Positions 52,808 through 62,506 of a stretch of 64,000 bases of DNA are shown here, piece by piece; the stretch's first letter is position 1, and each line of letters opens with the position of its first letter. This stretch comes from Bacillus thuringiensis (GTDB taxonomy: Bacteria > Bacillota > Bacilli > Bacillales > Bacillaceae_G). The translations under genes were made by a program, and so were the position numbers. The notes beneath the pieces are model-generated. The model did not search any database. It was not told the DNA's origin and was given only the letters and a program-made list of their open reading frames with translations. The stretch lies in contig NZ_CP155559.1 of NCBI RefSeq assembly GCF_022095615.2, forward strand, positions 4,399,501 through 4,463,500, written 5' to 3'.

Positions 52808-54060
52808 TCACATCCCTCGTCGTGCTCTAGCAATAATACAGATACTTTCATCCCTGCCTCAAATCCTCTCGTTCCTCCAGGCAATACAATAAAAGCATTC
52901 GCATCCGCGAGTGATGATACCGCACTCGATTTATCTAAACCGACTGGCATCGCTTGTAATGCCCCTTCCACGATTGTCACCTTTGCTCTTACAAAACGAG
53001 TGAACGGATTTGGTTTCGGAAAATCCTTTTGTAAAATAGCATCTGCTCTATATACGTGAGGTTCTTTCGCATACAAATATGTTTTTATAACCGGATGCAC
53101 AAATAGCTCAAAGCCTACGTAGCAAGCTGATGGATTTCCTGATAAACCGAAAAGTAACTTCCCATCAACTTCAGCTACTGTCGTTACACTTCCTGGTCTC
53201 ATCGCTATTTTATTAAAGAGTACATTCGCCTGTAATCTTTCATAAATAGCTGGCAAGTAGTCATAATCTCCTACCGACACACCGCCTGTCGTAATTAAAA
53301 TATCAACCTCATCCATCGCCGATTGAATAGCTGTAAAACATGCATCTAACTCGTCGGCAAGTTGGCCATAATAACGGACTTTCCCTCCGGCTTTCATAAT
53401 TTGAGCTGCAATCATATACGAGTTACTATTTCTAATTTTCCCTGGCTGTAACGACTCATGTACTTCTAACAATTCGCTTCCTGTCGTCACAATACCAACA
53501 ACAGGCTGTTTTACAACTTTCACAGTACTATATCCAAACGTCGCTAATAAGGCGGCAACACCTGGGTTGATTGCAACGCCTTTCTTAACGAGAACTTGAT
53601 TTCGTTTTATATCTTCCCCTTTAAATGACACATTGTCACCACTATTAAAAGGACGCTTTAACTTCATATATGTTTTTCCGTTCTTCTCAAAACCTTCCGT
53701 GAGTTCTAGCATTACGACTGCATTACAATCCTCTGGAATAGCTGCTCCCGTCATAATACGAACCGCTTTAAAAGACCCTACTTCATTAAAAAAAACAGAT
53801 CCCGCCCCGATTTCTCCTATTACTTCAAATTCAACTGAATTCTCTTGATTCGCTTCTTTCGTATCTTCTGCTCGAATTGCGAAACCATCGTAAGGAGAAC
53901 GATCAAAATGAGGAACGTCATGATCAGAGACAACATCCTCCCCAAGAATTCTCCCGTAACTTTCCGTAATAGAAACCTCTTCTACTTCACCATTCTTCGC
54001 ATATTCCATTACCCTCTCTACTGCCTCAGCAACTTGAATTGGAATTCGTTTTTCTACCAT
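52771..54060 (-). CDS. moeA: molybdopterin molybdenumtransferase
   Basis: Inserts molybdate into adenylated molybdopterin. The 429-residue protein has the MoeA domains: VPHFDRSPYDGFAIRAED (active-site loop), the MoCF fold with VGIVTTGSELLE and DILITTGGVSVGDYDYLP (substrate-binding Gly-rich and Asp), KIAMRPGSVTTVAEVDGKLLFGLSGNPSACYVGFELFV, and a C-terminal domain IV. First gene of the moeA-mobB-moaE-moaD operon, divergent from moaC with 83 bases between. GAGGTGAGAAACG is the ribosome site. Confidence 0.96.
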   Translation of the reverse strand: MVEKRIPIQVAEAVERVMEYAKNGEVEEVSITESYGRILGEDVVSDHDVPHFDRSPYDGFAIRAEDTKEANQENSVEFEVIGEIGAGSVFFNEVGSFKAVRIMTGAAIPEDCNAVVMLELTEGFEKNGKTYMKLKRPFNSGDNVSFKGEDIKRNQVLVKKGVAINPGVAALLATFGYSTVKVVKQPVVGIVTTGSELLEVHESLQPGKIRNSNSYMIAAQIMKAGGKVRYYGQLADELDACFTAIQSAMDEVDILITTGGVSVGDYDYLPAIYERLQANVLFNKIAMRPGSVTTVAEVDGKLLFGLSGNPSACYVGFELFVHPVIKTYLYAKEPHVYRADAILQKDFPKPNPFTRFVRAKVTIVEGALQAMPVGLDKSSAVSSLADANAFIVLPGGTRGFEAGMKVSVLLLEHDEGCDWPWAKPLQSYK

Positions 54061-54143
54061 CGTTTCTCACCTCATATTTGCAATTTTTTTTATCTCGATT
54101 AAACTTTATATATTAAATAGAAATTACTTCAAGGAGGAATTCC

Positions 54144-54629
54144 ATGTCTTCATTCACACACTTTAATGACCAAGGACGCGCGAAGATGGTTGATATAAGC
54201 GACAAAAAAGCAACCGTTCGAACAGCAATTGCGTGCTCTAGCATTGTCGTTACAAAAGAAATTTACGATAAAATCTCTCACAATAAAATTGGGAAAGGTG
54301 ACGTACTAGCAGTTGCACAAATTGCAGGTATTATGGCTGCGAAACGCACTTCTGATATTATCCCAATGTGCCATCCTTTATTATTAAAAGGTGTTGACGT
54401 TTCTTTCGATTGGAAACAATCCGAAGAACACTATCGATTACTTATTGAAGTAAAAGTTAAAACAGAAGGTAGCACCGGTGTTGAAATGGAAGCTTTAACA
54501 GCTGCTTCCGCTACAGCTCTTACTGTGTACGATATGTGCAAAGCTGTTGATAAAGGTATGATTATTGGCGAAACGTATTTATTTGAAAAAACAGGTGGAA
54601 AAAGTGGAGATTATACGAGAAAGTCTTAA
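54144..54629 (+). CDS. moaC: cyclic pyranopterin monophosphate synthase
   Basis: Together with MoaA converts GTP to cyclic pyranopterin monophosphate, the first step of molybdenum cofactor synthesis. The 161-residue protein has [20 protein letters not shown] and [29 protein letters not shown], containing the conserved active-site Lys, His and Asp residues. AAGGAGGAA lies before the ATG. It is oriented opposite to the other cofactor genes, between moeA and moeB, and ends in a perfect hairpin. Confidence 0.96.
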   Translation: MSSFTHFNDQGRAKMVDISDKKATVRTAIACSSIVVTKEIYDKISHNKIGKGDVLAVAQIAGIMAAKRTSDIIPMCHPLLLKGVDVSFDWKQSEEHYRLLIEVKVKTEGSTGVEMEALTAASATALTVYDMCKAVDKGMIIGETYLFEKTGGKSGDYTRKS

Positions 54630-54640
54630 TCTTCTCTCCT

Positions 54641-54670
54641 TTGAACCTAAAGGGCTTCCTTTAGGTTCAA
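54641..54670. terminator. hairpin between moaC and moeB
   Basis: A perfect 13-bp stem TTGAACCTAAAGG (54641-54653) / CCTTTAGGTTCAA (54658-54670) with a 4-base loop, between convergent genes and overlapping the moeB stop. No T-run follows on either strand, so it may be a weak terminator or an RNA stabiliser. Confidence 0.6.
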
Positions 54671-55680
54671 CCTATATATCTTGCATATAAGCGTTTTGCT
54701 ACATTTATATCATTCGTCCCATGAATAAAGGCCCTGCCATCTGTAAATAAAACAAAACGAAATTCCTCTACCGGAAATGATAATAAATACGGAGTAGCTT
54801 TTACATCCACACTTCTTTGTAAGCGCTTTTTAATTTCTTCTAAATTAAATTCATTCCGCACACCTGGACGGATTTGTACTGTATTTCGGCCACATAACAC
54901 TTCTGTTTTCGTTTGTGCTTCAAATGTTAAACTCGGATATGTACGTAATCTTCCGCAAGATAAACATGTGTCTTTTTTCTGCCTATTCACTTTAAATGCC
55001 ATCTGTTGATTATTCCAAAGATCAAACGATAACATCGTTTCGCGAAGCGCCCCATAGTCTTCTACTAATATTTTCAGTGCTTCCGTTATTTGATGTGCAA
55101 CTACTAATTGCACTGCCGGCTGTATAATACCGGCCGTATCACATGTTGCCCCGCTCGCTGGATGTTCCATTAAACAGCGGAAACACGGTGTTTTTCCTGG
55201 TAAAATTGTATACGTTACTCCGTAACTTCCGACACAACCACCATATATCCACGGTATATTATACTTTTGTGAAATATCATTAATAAGAAGACGTGTTTCA
55301 AAATTATCTGTCGCATCTAATATTAAATCTACCTCATTCACTAACTCTTCCATTTCTTGCACTGTTACATCAGTCACAATCGGATTTATTTCCACCTCAG
55401 AATTAATCGCTTGTAAATGCTCTGCTGCTGCTACCGCCTTTGGTTTATATTGCTTTGCATCTTCTTCTGTATATAATTGTTGCCTTTGTAAATTACTCCA
55501 TTCTACATAATCACGATCCGCAATTGTTATTTTGCCAACACCTGCTCTAACAATTGCTTCTGCATTCGCTGCCCCGAGAGCACCAGCGCCGATAATAAGT
55601 ACATGCTTCTCTCTAATTTTTCTTTGACCCTCTTCTCCAACACCAGAAAATAATATTTGTCTTGAATATCGCTCCTGCAT
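54667..55680 (-). CDS. moeB: ThiF/MoeB/HesA-family adenylyltransferase
   Basis: E1-like enzyme that adenylates the C-terminal glycine of MoaD (or ThiS). The 337-residue protein has the nucleotide loop VLIIGAGALGAANAEAIVRAGVG (about 29-51), the arginine finger SNLQRQQL, DATDNFETR, and two Zn CxxC pairs (CFRC and CLSC). The C-terminal roughly 75 residues form an extra small domain, not a rhodanese. The moaA-moeB arrangement and the nearby moaD favour MoeB rather than ThiF. It lies 16 bases downstream of moaA. Confidence 0.92.
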   Translation of the reverse strand: MQERYSRQILFSGVGEEGQRKIREKHVLIIGAGALGAANAEAIVRAGVGKITIADRDYVEWSNLQRQQLYTEEDAKQYKPKAVAAAEHLQAINSEVEINPIVTDVTVQEMEELVNEVDLILDATDNFETRLLINDISQKYNIPWIYGGCVGSYGVTYTILPGKTPCFRCLMEHPASGATCDTAGIIQPAVQLVVAHQITEALKILVEDYGALRETMLSFDLWNNQQMAFKVNRQKKDTCLSCGRLRTYPSLTFEAQTKTEVLCGRNTVQIRPGVRNEFNLEEIKKRLQRSVDVKATPYLLSFPVEEFRFVLFTDGRAFIHGTNDINVAKRLYARYIG

Positions 55681-55696
55681 ACGATAGCCCCCTTTC

Positions 55697-56710
55697 TTAT
55701 CCTCCTATATAAGACATTTCAATTTTCGGACGATTCTTTGCACTTTCTTCTGTCCGTTCATCCGAATACCTGTCTTTTCTATTCATCCATACATCTTGTA
55801 TAACGCTTACCAACTCATCATCCGAAAGATTTCCTCTAAGAAGTTCCCTTACATCCAATCCTTCTGTCGCAAATAAGCAAGTATAAAACTTTCCATCTGC
55901 CGAAATTCTCGCTCTCGTACAAGAAGAACAAAATGACTCTGAAACAGAAGTAATAAAACCGACTTCGACATTTGTTCCAACGTAACGATATCGCTTCGCA
56001 ACTTCACCGAAATAATGCGCTTCAGCTGGCTCAAGCGGATACACGCTATGAATCATCTCAATTAACTCTCGCTTTGTAACGACTTGATCAAAGTTCCATC
56101 CATTTGTACTACCAACATCCATAAACTCAATAAATCTAAGCGTGATTCCCTGCTCTTTAAAATACGCAGCCATCGGAAGTACTTGATGATCGTTCATCCC
56201 TTTTTTCACAACCATGTTGACCTTTATATCAAGCCCTGCCTCTTTTGCAGCCATAATTCCCTTTATAACAGGTTTCGTATTTATATTCCGGCCATTAATG
56301 CCCTTAAATACATCATCTTCTATTGCATCTAAACTAACATTTACTCTATGTAATCCAGCTTCTTTTAATGCTTTTGCTTGTTTCGTTAAATGAATCGCAT
56401 TTGTCGTTAATCCTATATCTACTAACCCGTCAATTTTCACGAGACGTGCAATAAGTTTCGTTAAATCTTTACGAAGCAGTGGTTCGCCACCAGTAAGTCT
56501 AATTTTTCGTACACCGATGCTAACAAATAGTTTTGCCAAACGCTCAATTTCATCAAACGTCATTAAAAACTCATCTTTCAAAAAAGCATAATCTGGCCCA
56601 AATACTTCCGCCGGCATACAATATGTACATCTAAAATTGCAACGATCAATGACAGATATACGCAAATCTTGAAGTGGGCGTCCAAAAAAATCTGTAACCA
56701 TCTCCTGCAT
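55697..56710 (-). CDS. moaA: GTP 3',8-cyclase
   Basis: Radical-SAM enzyme that with MoaC starts molybdenum cofactor synthesis from GTP. The 337-residue protein has the N-terminal cluster motif CNFRCTYC (about 26-33), the [12 protein letters not shown] motif, the C-terminal cluster [12 protein letters not shown] ... CLF, and the essential C-terminal Gly-Gly (SYIGG). The frame is open from a GTG at 56716 that lies in the ribosome site GGGAGGGTGG; the ATG at 56710 is the likely start. First gene of moaA-moeB. Confidence 0.96.
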   Translation of the reverse strand: MQEMVTDFFGRPLQDLRISVIDRCNFRCTYCMPAEVFGPDYAFLKDEFLMTFDEIERLAKLFVSIGVRKIRLTGGEPLLRKDLTKLIARLVKIDGLVDIGLTTNAIHLTKQAKALKEAGLHRVNVSLDAIEDDVFKGINGRNINTKPVIKGIMAAKEAGLDIKVNMVVKKGMNDHQVLPMAAYFKEQGITLRFIEFMDVGSTNGWNFDQVVTKRELIEMIHSVYPLEPAEAHYFGEVAKRYRYVGTNVEVGFITSVSESFCSSCTRARISADGKFYTCLFATEGLDVRELLRGNLSDDELVSVIQDVWMNRKDRYSDERTEESAKNRPKIEMSYIGG

Positions 56711-56793
56711 CGCCACCCTCCCTTTCTGCCAAATTTCTCTCTTTTCATTCTATTATAATATATTTTCGAACTGCGATGTTTTTGCTCAAGGGA

Positions 56794-56808
56794 ATAAAGT
56801 GAAACTTT
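56794..56808 (+). repeat. short copy of dispersed repeat family B head
   Basis: ATAAAGTGAAACTTT, identical to the heads at 38019 and 43464, but without the following ATCAGT hairpin. As with the other copies it lies just upstream of a minus-strand gene (moaA). Confidence 0.55.
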
Positions 56809-56843
56809 CCTAACCAATTAGACTACCTACAAATAACGAGATA

Positions 56844-56874
56844 AAAACCTTGAAGCGTAAAAGCCCAAGGTTTT
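56844..56874. terminator. terminator of the collagen-like gene
   Basis: AAAACCTTG (56844-56852) pairs with CAAGGTTTT (56866-56874) over a 13-base loop that may pair further (GGGCTT/AAGC). It lies 8 bases past the stop codon at 56882. Confidence 0.75.
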
Positions 56875-56881
56875 CTTCTTA

Positions 56882-59728
<2,847 letters not shown>

Positions 59729-59827
59729 ACTTTCACCACCTATATACCTCTTTTTACTTTAAACAAACCTTTTCTTAATATGTATTTACAAAAATAATCT
59801 CCAAGACTATTTTTTATTGTAAATAAT

Positions 59828-59854
59828 AAAAACCCCCTTAATTTTTTAAGGGAG
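59828..59854 (-). terminator. terminator of the GerPA/PF-like genes
   Basis: CCCCCTTAA (59833-59841) pairs with TTAAGGGAG (59846-59854) with G-T/A-C tolerance, followed on the minus strand by TTTTTATTATT. Confidence 0.8.
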
Positions 59855-60175
59855 TCCAGCAACTGAATCCATATTATCTGTATTAGGGACAGCTTGCATA
59901 GTACTCGATACATTTGCACTTTGCCCCATATTTGTTCCCGTTACAGTACCGGCAGGAGTTCCCCTTGTATATGTTGTCGTCACTGAATCTCCTGGCTGCA
60001 AGCAAAGCTTCGTCTCCGTTCCTATTACTGTAACAACATCAATCCAAGTACACCCCACTGAACCACTATACGATTTCGAAGCAGTAAATGACGTATCACT
60101 CAAATTATCACCGGTAAATATATTCCCAGTGTTATTCACAATAACAAACTCTTTTATATGAGCAGGCATAATCAC
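59846..60175 (-). CDS. GerPA/GerPF-like spore protein (longer paralogue)
   Basis: A 109-residue protein. Its first half, with IVNNTGNIFTGDNL and SFTASKSYSGSVGC, matches the GerPA/GerPF pattern (N-x-G-x-x-x-x-G-D, then SKSYSGSGG). The second half is threonine-, glycine- and serine-rich and ends GLP. GerP proteins make the spore coat permeable to germinants; whether this protein does so is inferred from similarity. The probable start is GTG at 60175, 6 bases after AAAGG; an ATG at 60169 is the alternative. It sits 14 bases after a shorter paralogue and directly upstream of the exosporium collagen-like gene. Confidence 0.75.
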   Translation of the reverse strand: MIMPAHIKEFVIVNNTGNIFTGDNLSDTSFTASKSYSGSVGCTWIDVVTVIGTETKLCLQPGDSVTTTYTRGTPAGTVTGTNMGQSANVSSTMQAVPNTDNMDSVAGLP

Positions 60176-60189
60176 ACTCTACCTTTCCG

Positions 60190-60414
60190 CTATGAACCTA
60201 ATGTACGTGTACTCGTTGCTAATGGCGGTAGAAAAACTGATGTTCGAATCACCACTTCTGGCTGCCGTTTCCCATTTAAAAAAACAGCCGCACTCGATCC
60301 TCCAGCACCCGCATAAGCTTTCGATACAGCTAAAGGTGCGATATTATAACAGTCGCCAACATTAACAGCCCCTGTATTATTAATAATTTTTACTTTCCGC
60401 ATGTTAATCCCCAT
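60190..60414 (-). CDS. GerPA/GerPF-like spore protein (short paralogue)
   Basis: A 74-residue protein: VKIINNTGAVNVGDCYNIAP followed by LAVSKAYAGAGGSSAAVF, the hallmark GerPA/GerPF layout of about 70 residues. The ATG at 60414 lies 8 bases after AAAGGGGG; an internal ATG at 60402 is possible. It forms a two-gene unit with the longer paralogue. A role in the spore coat or exosporium is likely. Confidence 0.78.
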   Translation of the reverse strand: MGINMRKVKIINNTGAVNVGDCYNIAPLAVSKAYAGAGGSSAAVFLNGKRQPEVVIRTSVFLPPLATSTRTLGS

Positions 60415-60451
60415 TTACCTATCCCCCTTTTGTACACTGTATGCAAAAAAA

Positions 60452-60485
60452 AAAAACTTGAAACAAACACGTTTCAAGTTTTTTT
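60452..60485. terminator. terminator of the rhodanese gene
   Basis: AACTTGAAAC (60455-60464) pairs with GTTTCAAGTT (60471-60480), with flanking A-run and T-run making it usable both ways. Confidence 0.88.
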
Positions 60486-60492
60486 AAGCTAC

Positions 60493-60798
60493 TTATTTCG
60501 TTTCACCTTCATATTGAAGCATACCGCCAACCATATTCATTGTTTTAAATCCTTGCTCATTTAAATAATGGCATACATTTTCACTGCGCATTCCCGAACG
60601 ACAAATAAAGATATATTCATTCTCTTTATCAAAGAAATCTACTTTATTTGGGATATCGCCCATTTTAATATGTACAGCTTCTGGAATTTTCCCTGCTGCT
60701 ACTTCTTCATCTTCCCTTACGTCTACTAAAAATAACGTTTCTCCATTTTCTAAACGCTCTTGCACTTCTTCTGTAGTAATTGTTTTAACTTCTGTCAT
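60493..60798 (-). CDS. rhodanese-like sulfurtransferase domain protein
   Basis: A 101-residue single rhodanese domain. LFLVDVREDEEVAAGKIPEAVHI is followed by the active-site loop ICRSGMRSENV with the catalytic cysteine (about 66). Such proteins carry persulfide sulfur; the acceptor here is unknown, though molybdenum cofactor and other thiolation pathways are candidates. Cytosolic. A GGAGGAACG site precedes the ATG. Confidence 0.92.
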   Translation of the reverse strand: MTEVKTITTEEVQERLENGETLFLVDVREDEEVAAGKIPEAVHIKMGDIPNKVDFFDKENEYIFICRSGMRSENVCHYLNEQGFKTMNMVGGMLQYEGETK

Positions 60799-60997
60799 AT
60801 GTCGTTCCTCCTTATATACAATAAAACCTTTAGTCTCTTCCTTAAAAAAGCATGTCTAATCAATTTTAGCATGCGAAAGAAAGAACGCAAAGAATGGAAA
60901 ATTTATTTCTCAATTTTCCCGCAAAACTTATTCTTTACAAACATAACTCGTGCATTGTATCCTCAATATACTTGTTTTATGAAAGGAGCCAATGAAA

Positions 60998-61180
60998 ATG
61001 ACACTTTTCCTTTTCATTACGGGCATCATTTTCTTAATCGCTGCAATTATTGCTCTTAGTATGAAAAATAATAAAAAGATAAAATCGCCACAAGAAATAT
61101 CATTCTTATTTCTATTACTTAGTATAGCGTTCTTCGGTATAGCAATTGCCACATATATTTTCCGCCTACAAATCATGTAA
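60998..61180 (+). CDS. small two-helix membrane protein
   Basis: A 60-residue protein with two membrane helices (about 2-20, TLFLFITGIIFLIAAIIAL; and about 37-55, SFLFLLLSIAFFGIAIATY) joined by a basic loop (KNNKKIKSPQE). Not recognised. AAAGGAG lies 9 bases before the ATG at 60998; an ATG at 60992 in the same frame is too close to the site. A terminator follows. Confidence 0.7.
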   Translation: MTLFLFITGIIFLIAAIIALSMKNNKKIKSPQEISFLFLLLSIAFFGIAIATYIFRLQIM

Positions 61181-61214
61181 AAAAAGGTGCCTACTACATT
61201 CATTGCACCTTTTT
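61181..61214. terminator. terminator between the small membrane protein and the MetX-like gene
   Basis: AAAAAGGTGC (61181-61190) pairs with GCACCTTTTT (61205-61214) over a 14-base loop; between convergent genes. Confidence 0.85.
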
Positions 61215-61229
61215 CACATCATTTATTTT

Positions 61230-62354
61230 CTACACAAAGCTAGATACTTTCCGATTTAAAAATTCATAAACTTTCTTTTCAAATAAATGAATATCAAATG
61301 CTCCCGCCATATGTCCATTTATACTTTCTATCTCATACACTTCCGCATATTTCCCTTGTTTTTGCAAAATGTCTACCATTTTATAATTATAACGTGACGG
61401 CTGAAGCAAATCTTGTTTGCACGGAATCATAAGTACATTCGCTTCTATGTTAGAAAGAGCATCTTCTAAAGATGAAAATCCATGCGCAATATCATGTAAT
61501 AAAACTGCTTTCGCAGTGTACATCCACGAATTTGCATCTACTAACTCTATACTTCTATATGTCACTTTATTTATTTCTTTCTCAAATGATGTTAATGTAA
61601 ACACATTTTCATAAGGGTCTACTTCTATACTATTACGAGGAAATGTTGTTTCATAAAAATGCTCATCAAACGCGTTCATAAACATCATTCTATTTGCTAA
61701 ATGAAGTCCCTTCATTGGCTGCTCTTCTCCATATTTTCCGCCCTTCCAACTTGGATCCATTTGAATGGCCTCAATTGCATTTTGCGCTACATTTACCGAC
61801 GTAATAATTGGATTTTGCGGGTTCGTAATAACGCCAATCATCCGCTCTACCATATGAGGATAATGAACTGCCCATTGCTGCGCAATCATCCCGCCAGCTG
61901 ACGGTCCAATTACAGCATGTAGCCTTGCGATTCCCATATCTTTTATTAACTCATATTGCATACGAGCTACATCGAGAAATGTAAAAACTGGAAAATCCAT
62001 CGCATATTCATCTCCAGTTTTCGGATGAATCGATTTCGGTCCCGTTGTAATTACATAAGGGTTCTTCACCTGCACATTACAAAGATTATCAGTGCATATA
62101 ACATAATATTTATTTGTATCAATTGCTTTTCCCGGTCCAATTAAACCATCCCACCAACCAGACTCCTCATCATGCGCTGTATATTTTCCTGCCGCGTGAC
62201 TCGTTGCACTAAAATAATGGCATACCAAAATCGCATTTGACCTTTCTCTATTTAAAGTACCATACGTCTCATACCCCATTTGAACAGGAATTCCCCTACC
62301 ATTTTCAAACGTAAATTCTTTTAAAATAAACTTCTCTTTTTTTACAATTTGCAC
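61230..62354 (-). CDS. MetX-like alpha/beta-hydrolase (homoserine O-acetyltransferase family)
   Basis: A 374-residue alpha/beta-hydrolase-fold protein of the homoserine acetyltransferase family: NAILVCHYFSATSHAAG (oxyanion region), WWDGLIGPGKAIDT, the nucleophile elbow VIGPSAGGMIAQQW, the acid in PCKQDLLQPSRYN and the base in INGHMAGAFD. Classical MetX has GGSMGG at the elbow, so this branch is divergent. It could acetylate homoserine or another alcohol, or be a hydrolase. No methionine genes or S-box riboswitch are next to it. AGAGTCTGTGC gives only a weak ribosome site. Confidence 0.82.
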   Translation of the reverse strand: MQIVKKEKFILKEFTFENGRGIPVQMGYETYGTLNRERSNAILVCHYFSATSHAAGKYTAHDEESGWWDGLIGPGKAIDTNKYYVICTDNLCNVQVKNPYVITTGPKSIHPKTGDEYAMDFPVFTFLDVARMQYELIKDMGIARLHAVIGPSAGGMIAQQWAVHYPHMVERMIGVITNPQNPIITSVNVAQNAIEAIQMDPSWKGGKYGEEQPMKGLHLANRMMFMNAFDEHFYETTFPRNSIEVDPYENVFTLTSFEKEINKVTYRSIELVDANSWMYTAKAVLLHDIAHGFSSLEDALSNIEANVLMIPCKQDLLQPSRYNYKMVDILQKQGKYAEVYEIESINGHMAGAFDIHLFEKKVYEFLNRKVSSFV

Positions 62355-62443
62355 AGACTCTCCCTCTCCCCGTTATAGTATGAACTGCTTACTAAAGGAT
62401 TTTTTCTATGCAAACCAATCTCCTCCTTCTTTTCATAAATAAA

Positions 62444-62473
62444 TGAATAATATACAAAATTAGCCACAAAATA
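62444..62473 (+). promoter_or_regulatory. possible SigG-type promoter of the GerA-family gene
   Basis: TGAATA (62444-62449) matches the SigG -35 exactly. After 17 bases comes CAAAATA (62467-62473), 5 of 7 to CATACTA. It lies 34 bases before the start of a germination receptor gene, a class known to be forespore-expressed. Confidence 0.5.
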
Positions 62474-62506
62474 GCACTATATTACACAATTAAAGAGGGA
62501 ATACAT

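Noticed and set aside
60928..61203. 91-codon minus-strand frame over the small membrane protein gene
   Set aside because: The plus-strand frame has AAAGGAG at the right distance and two clean membrane helices followed by a terminator; the minus frame has none of these.
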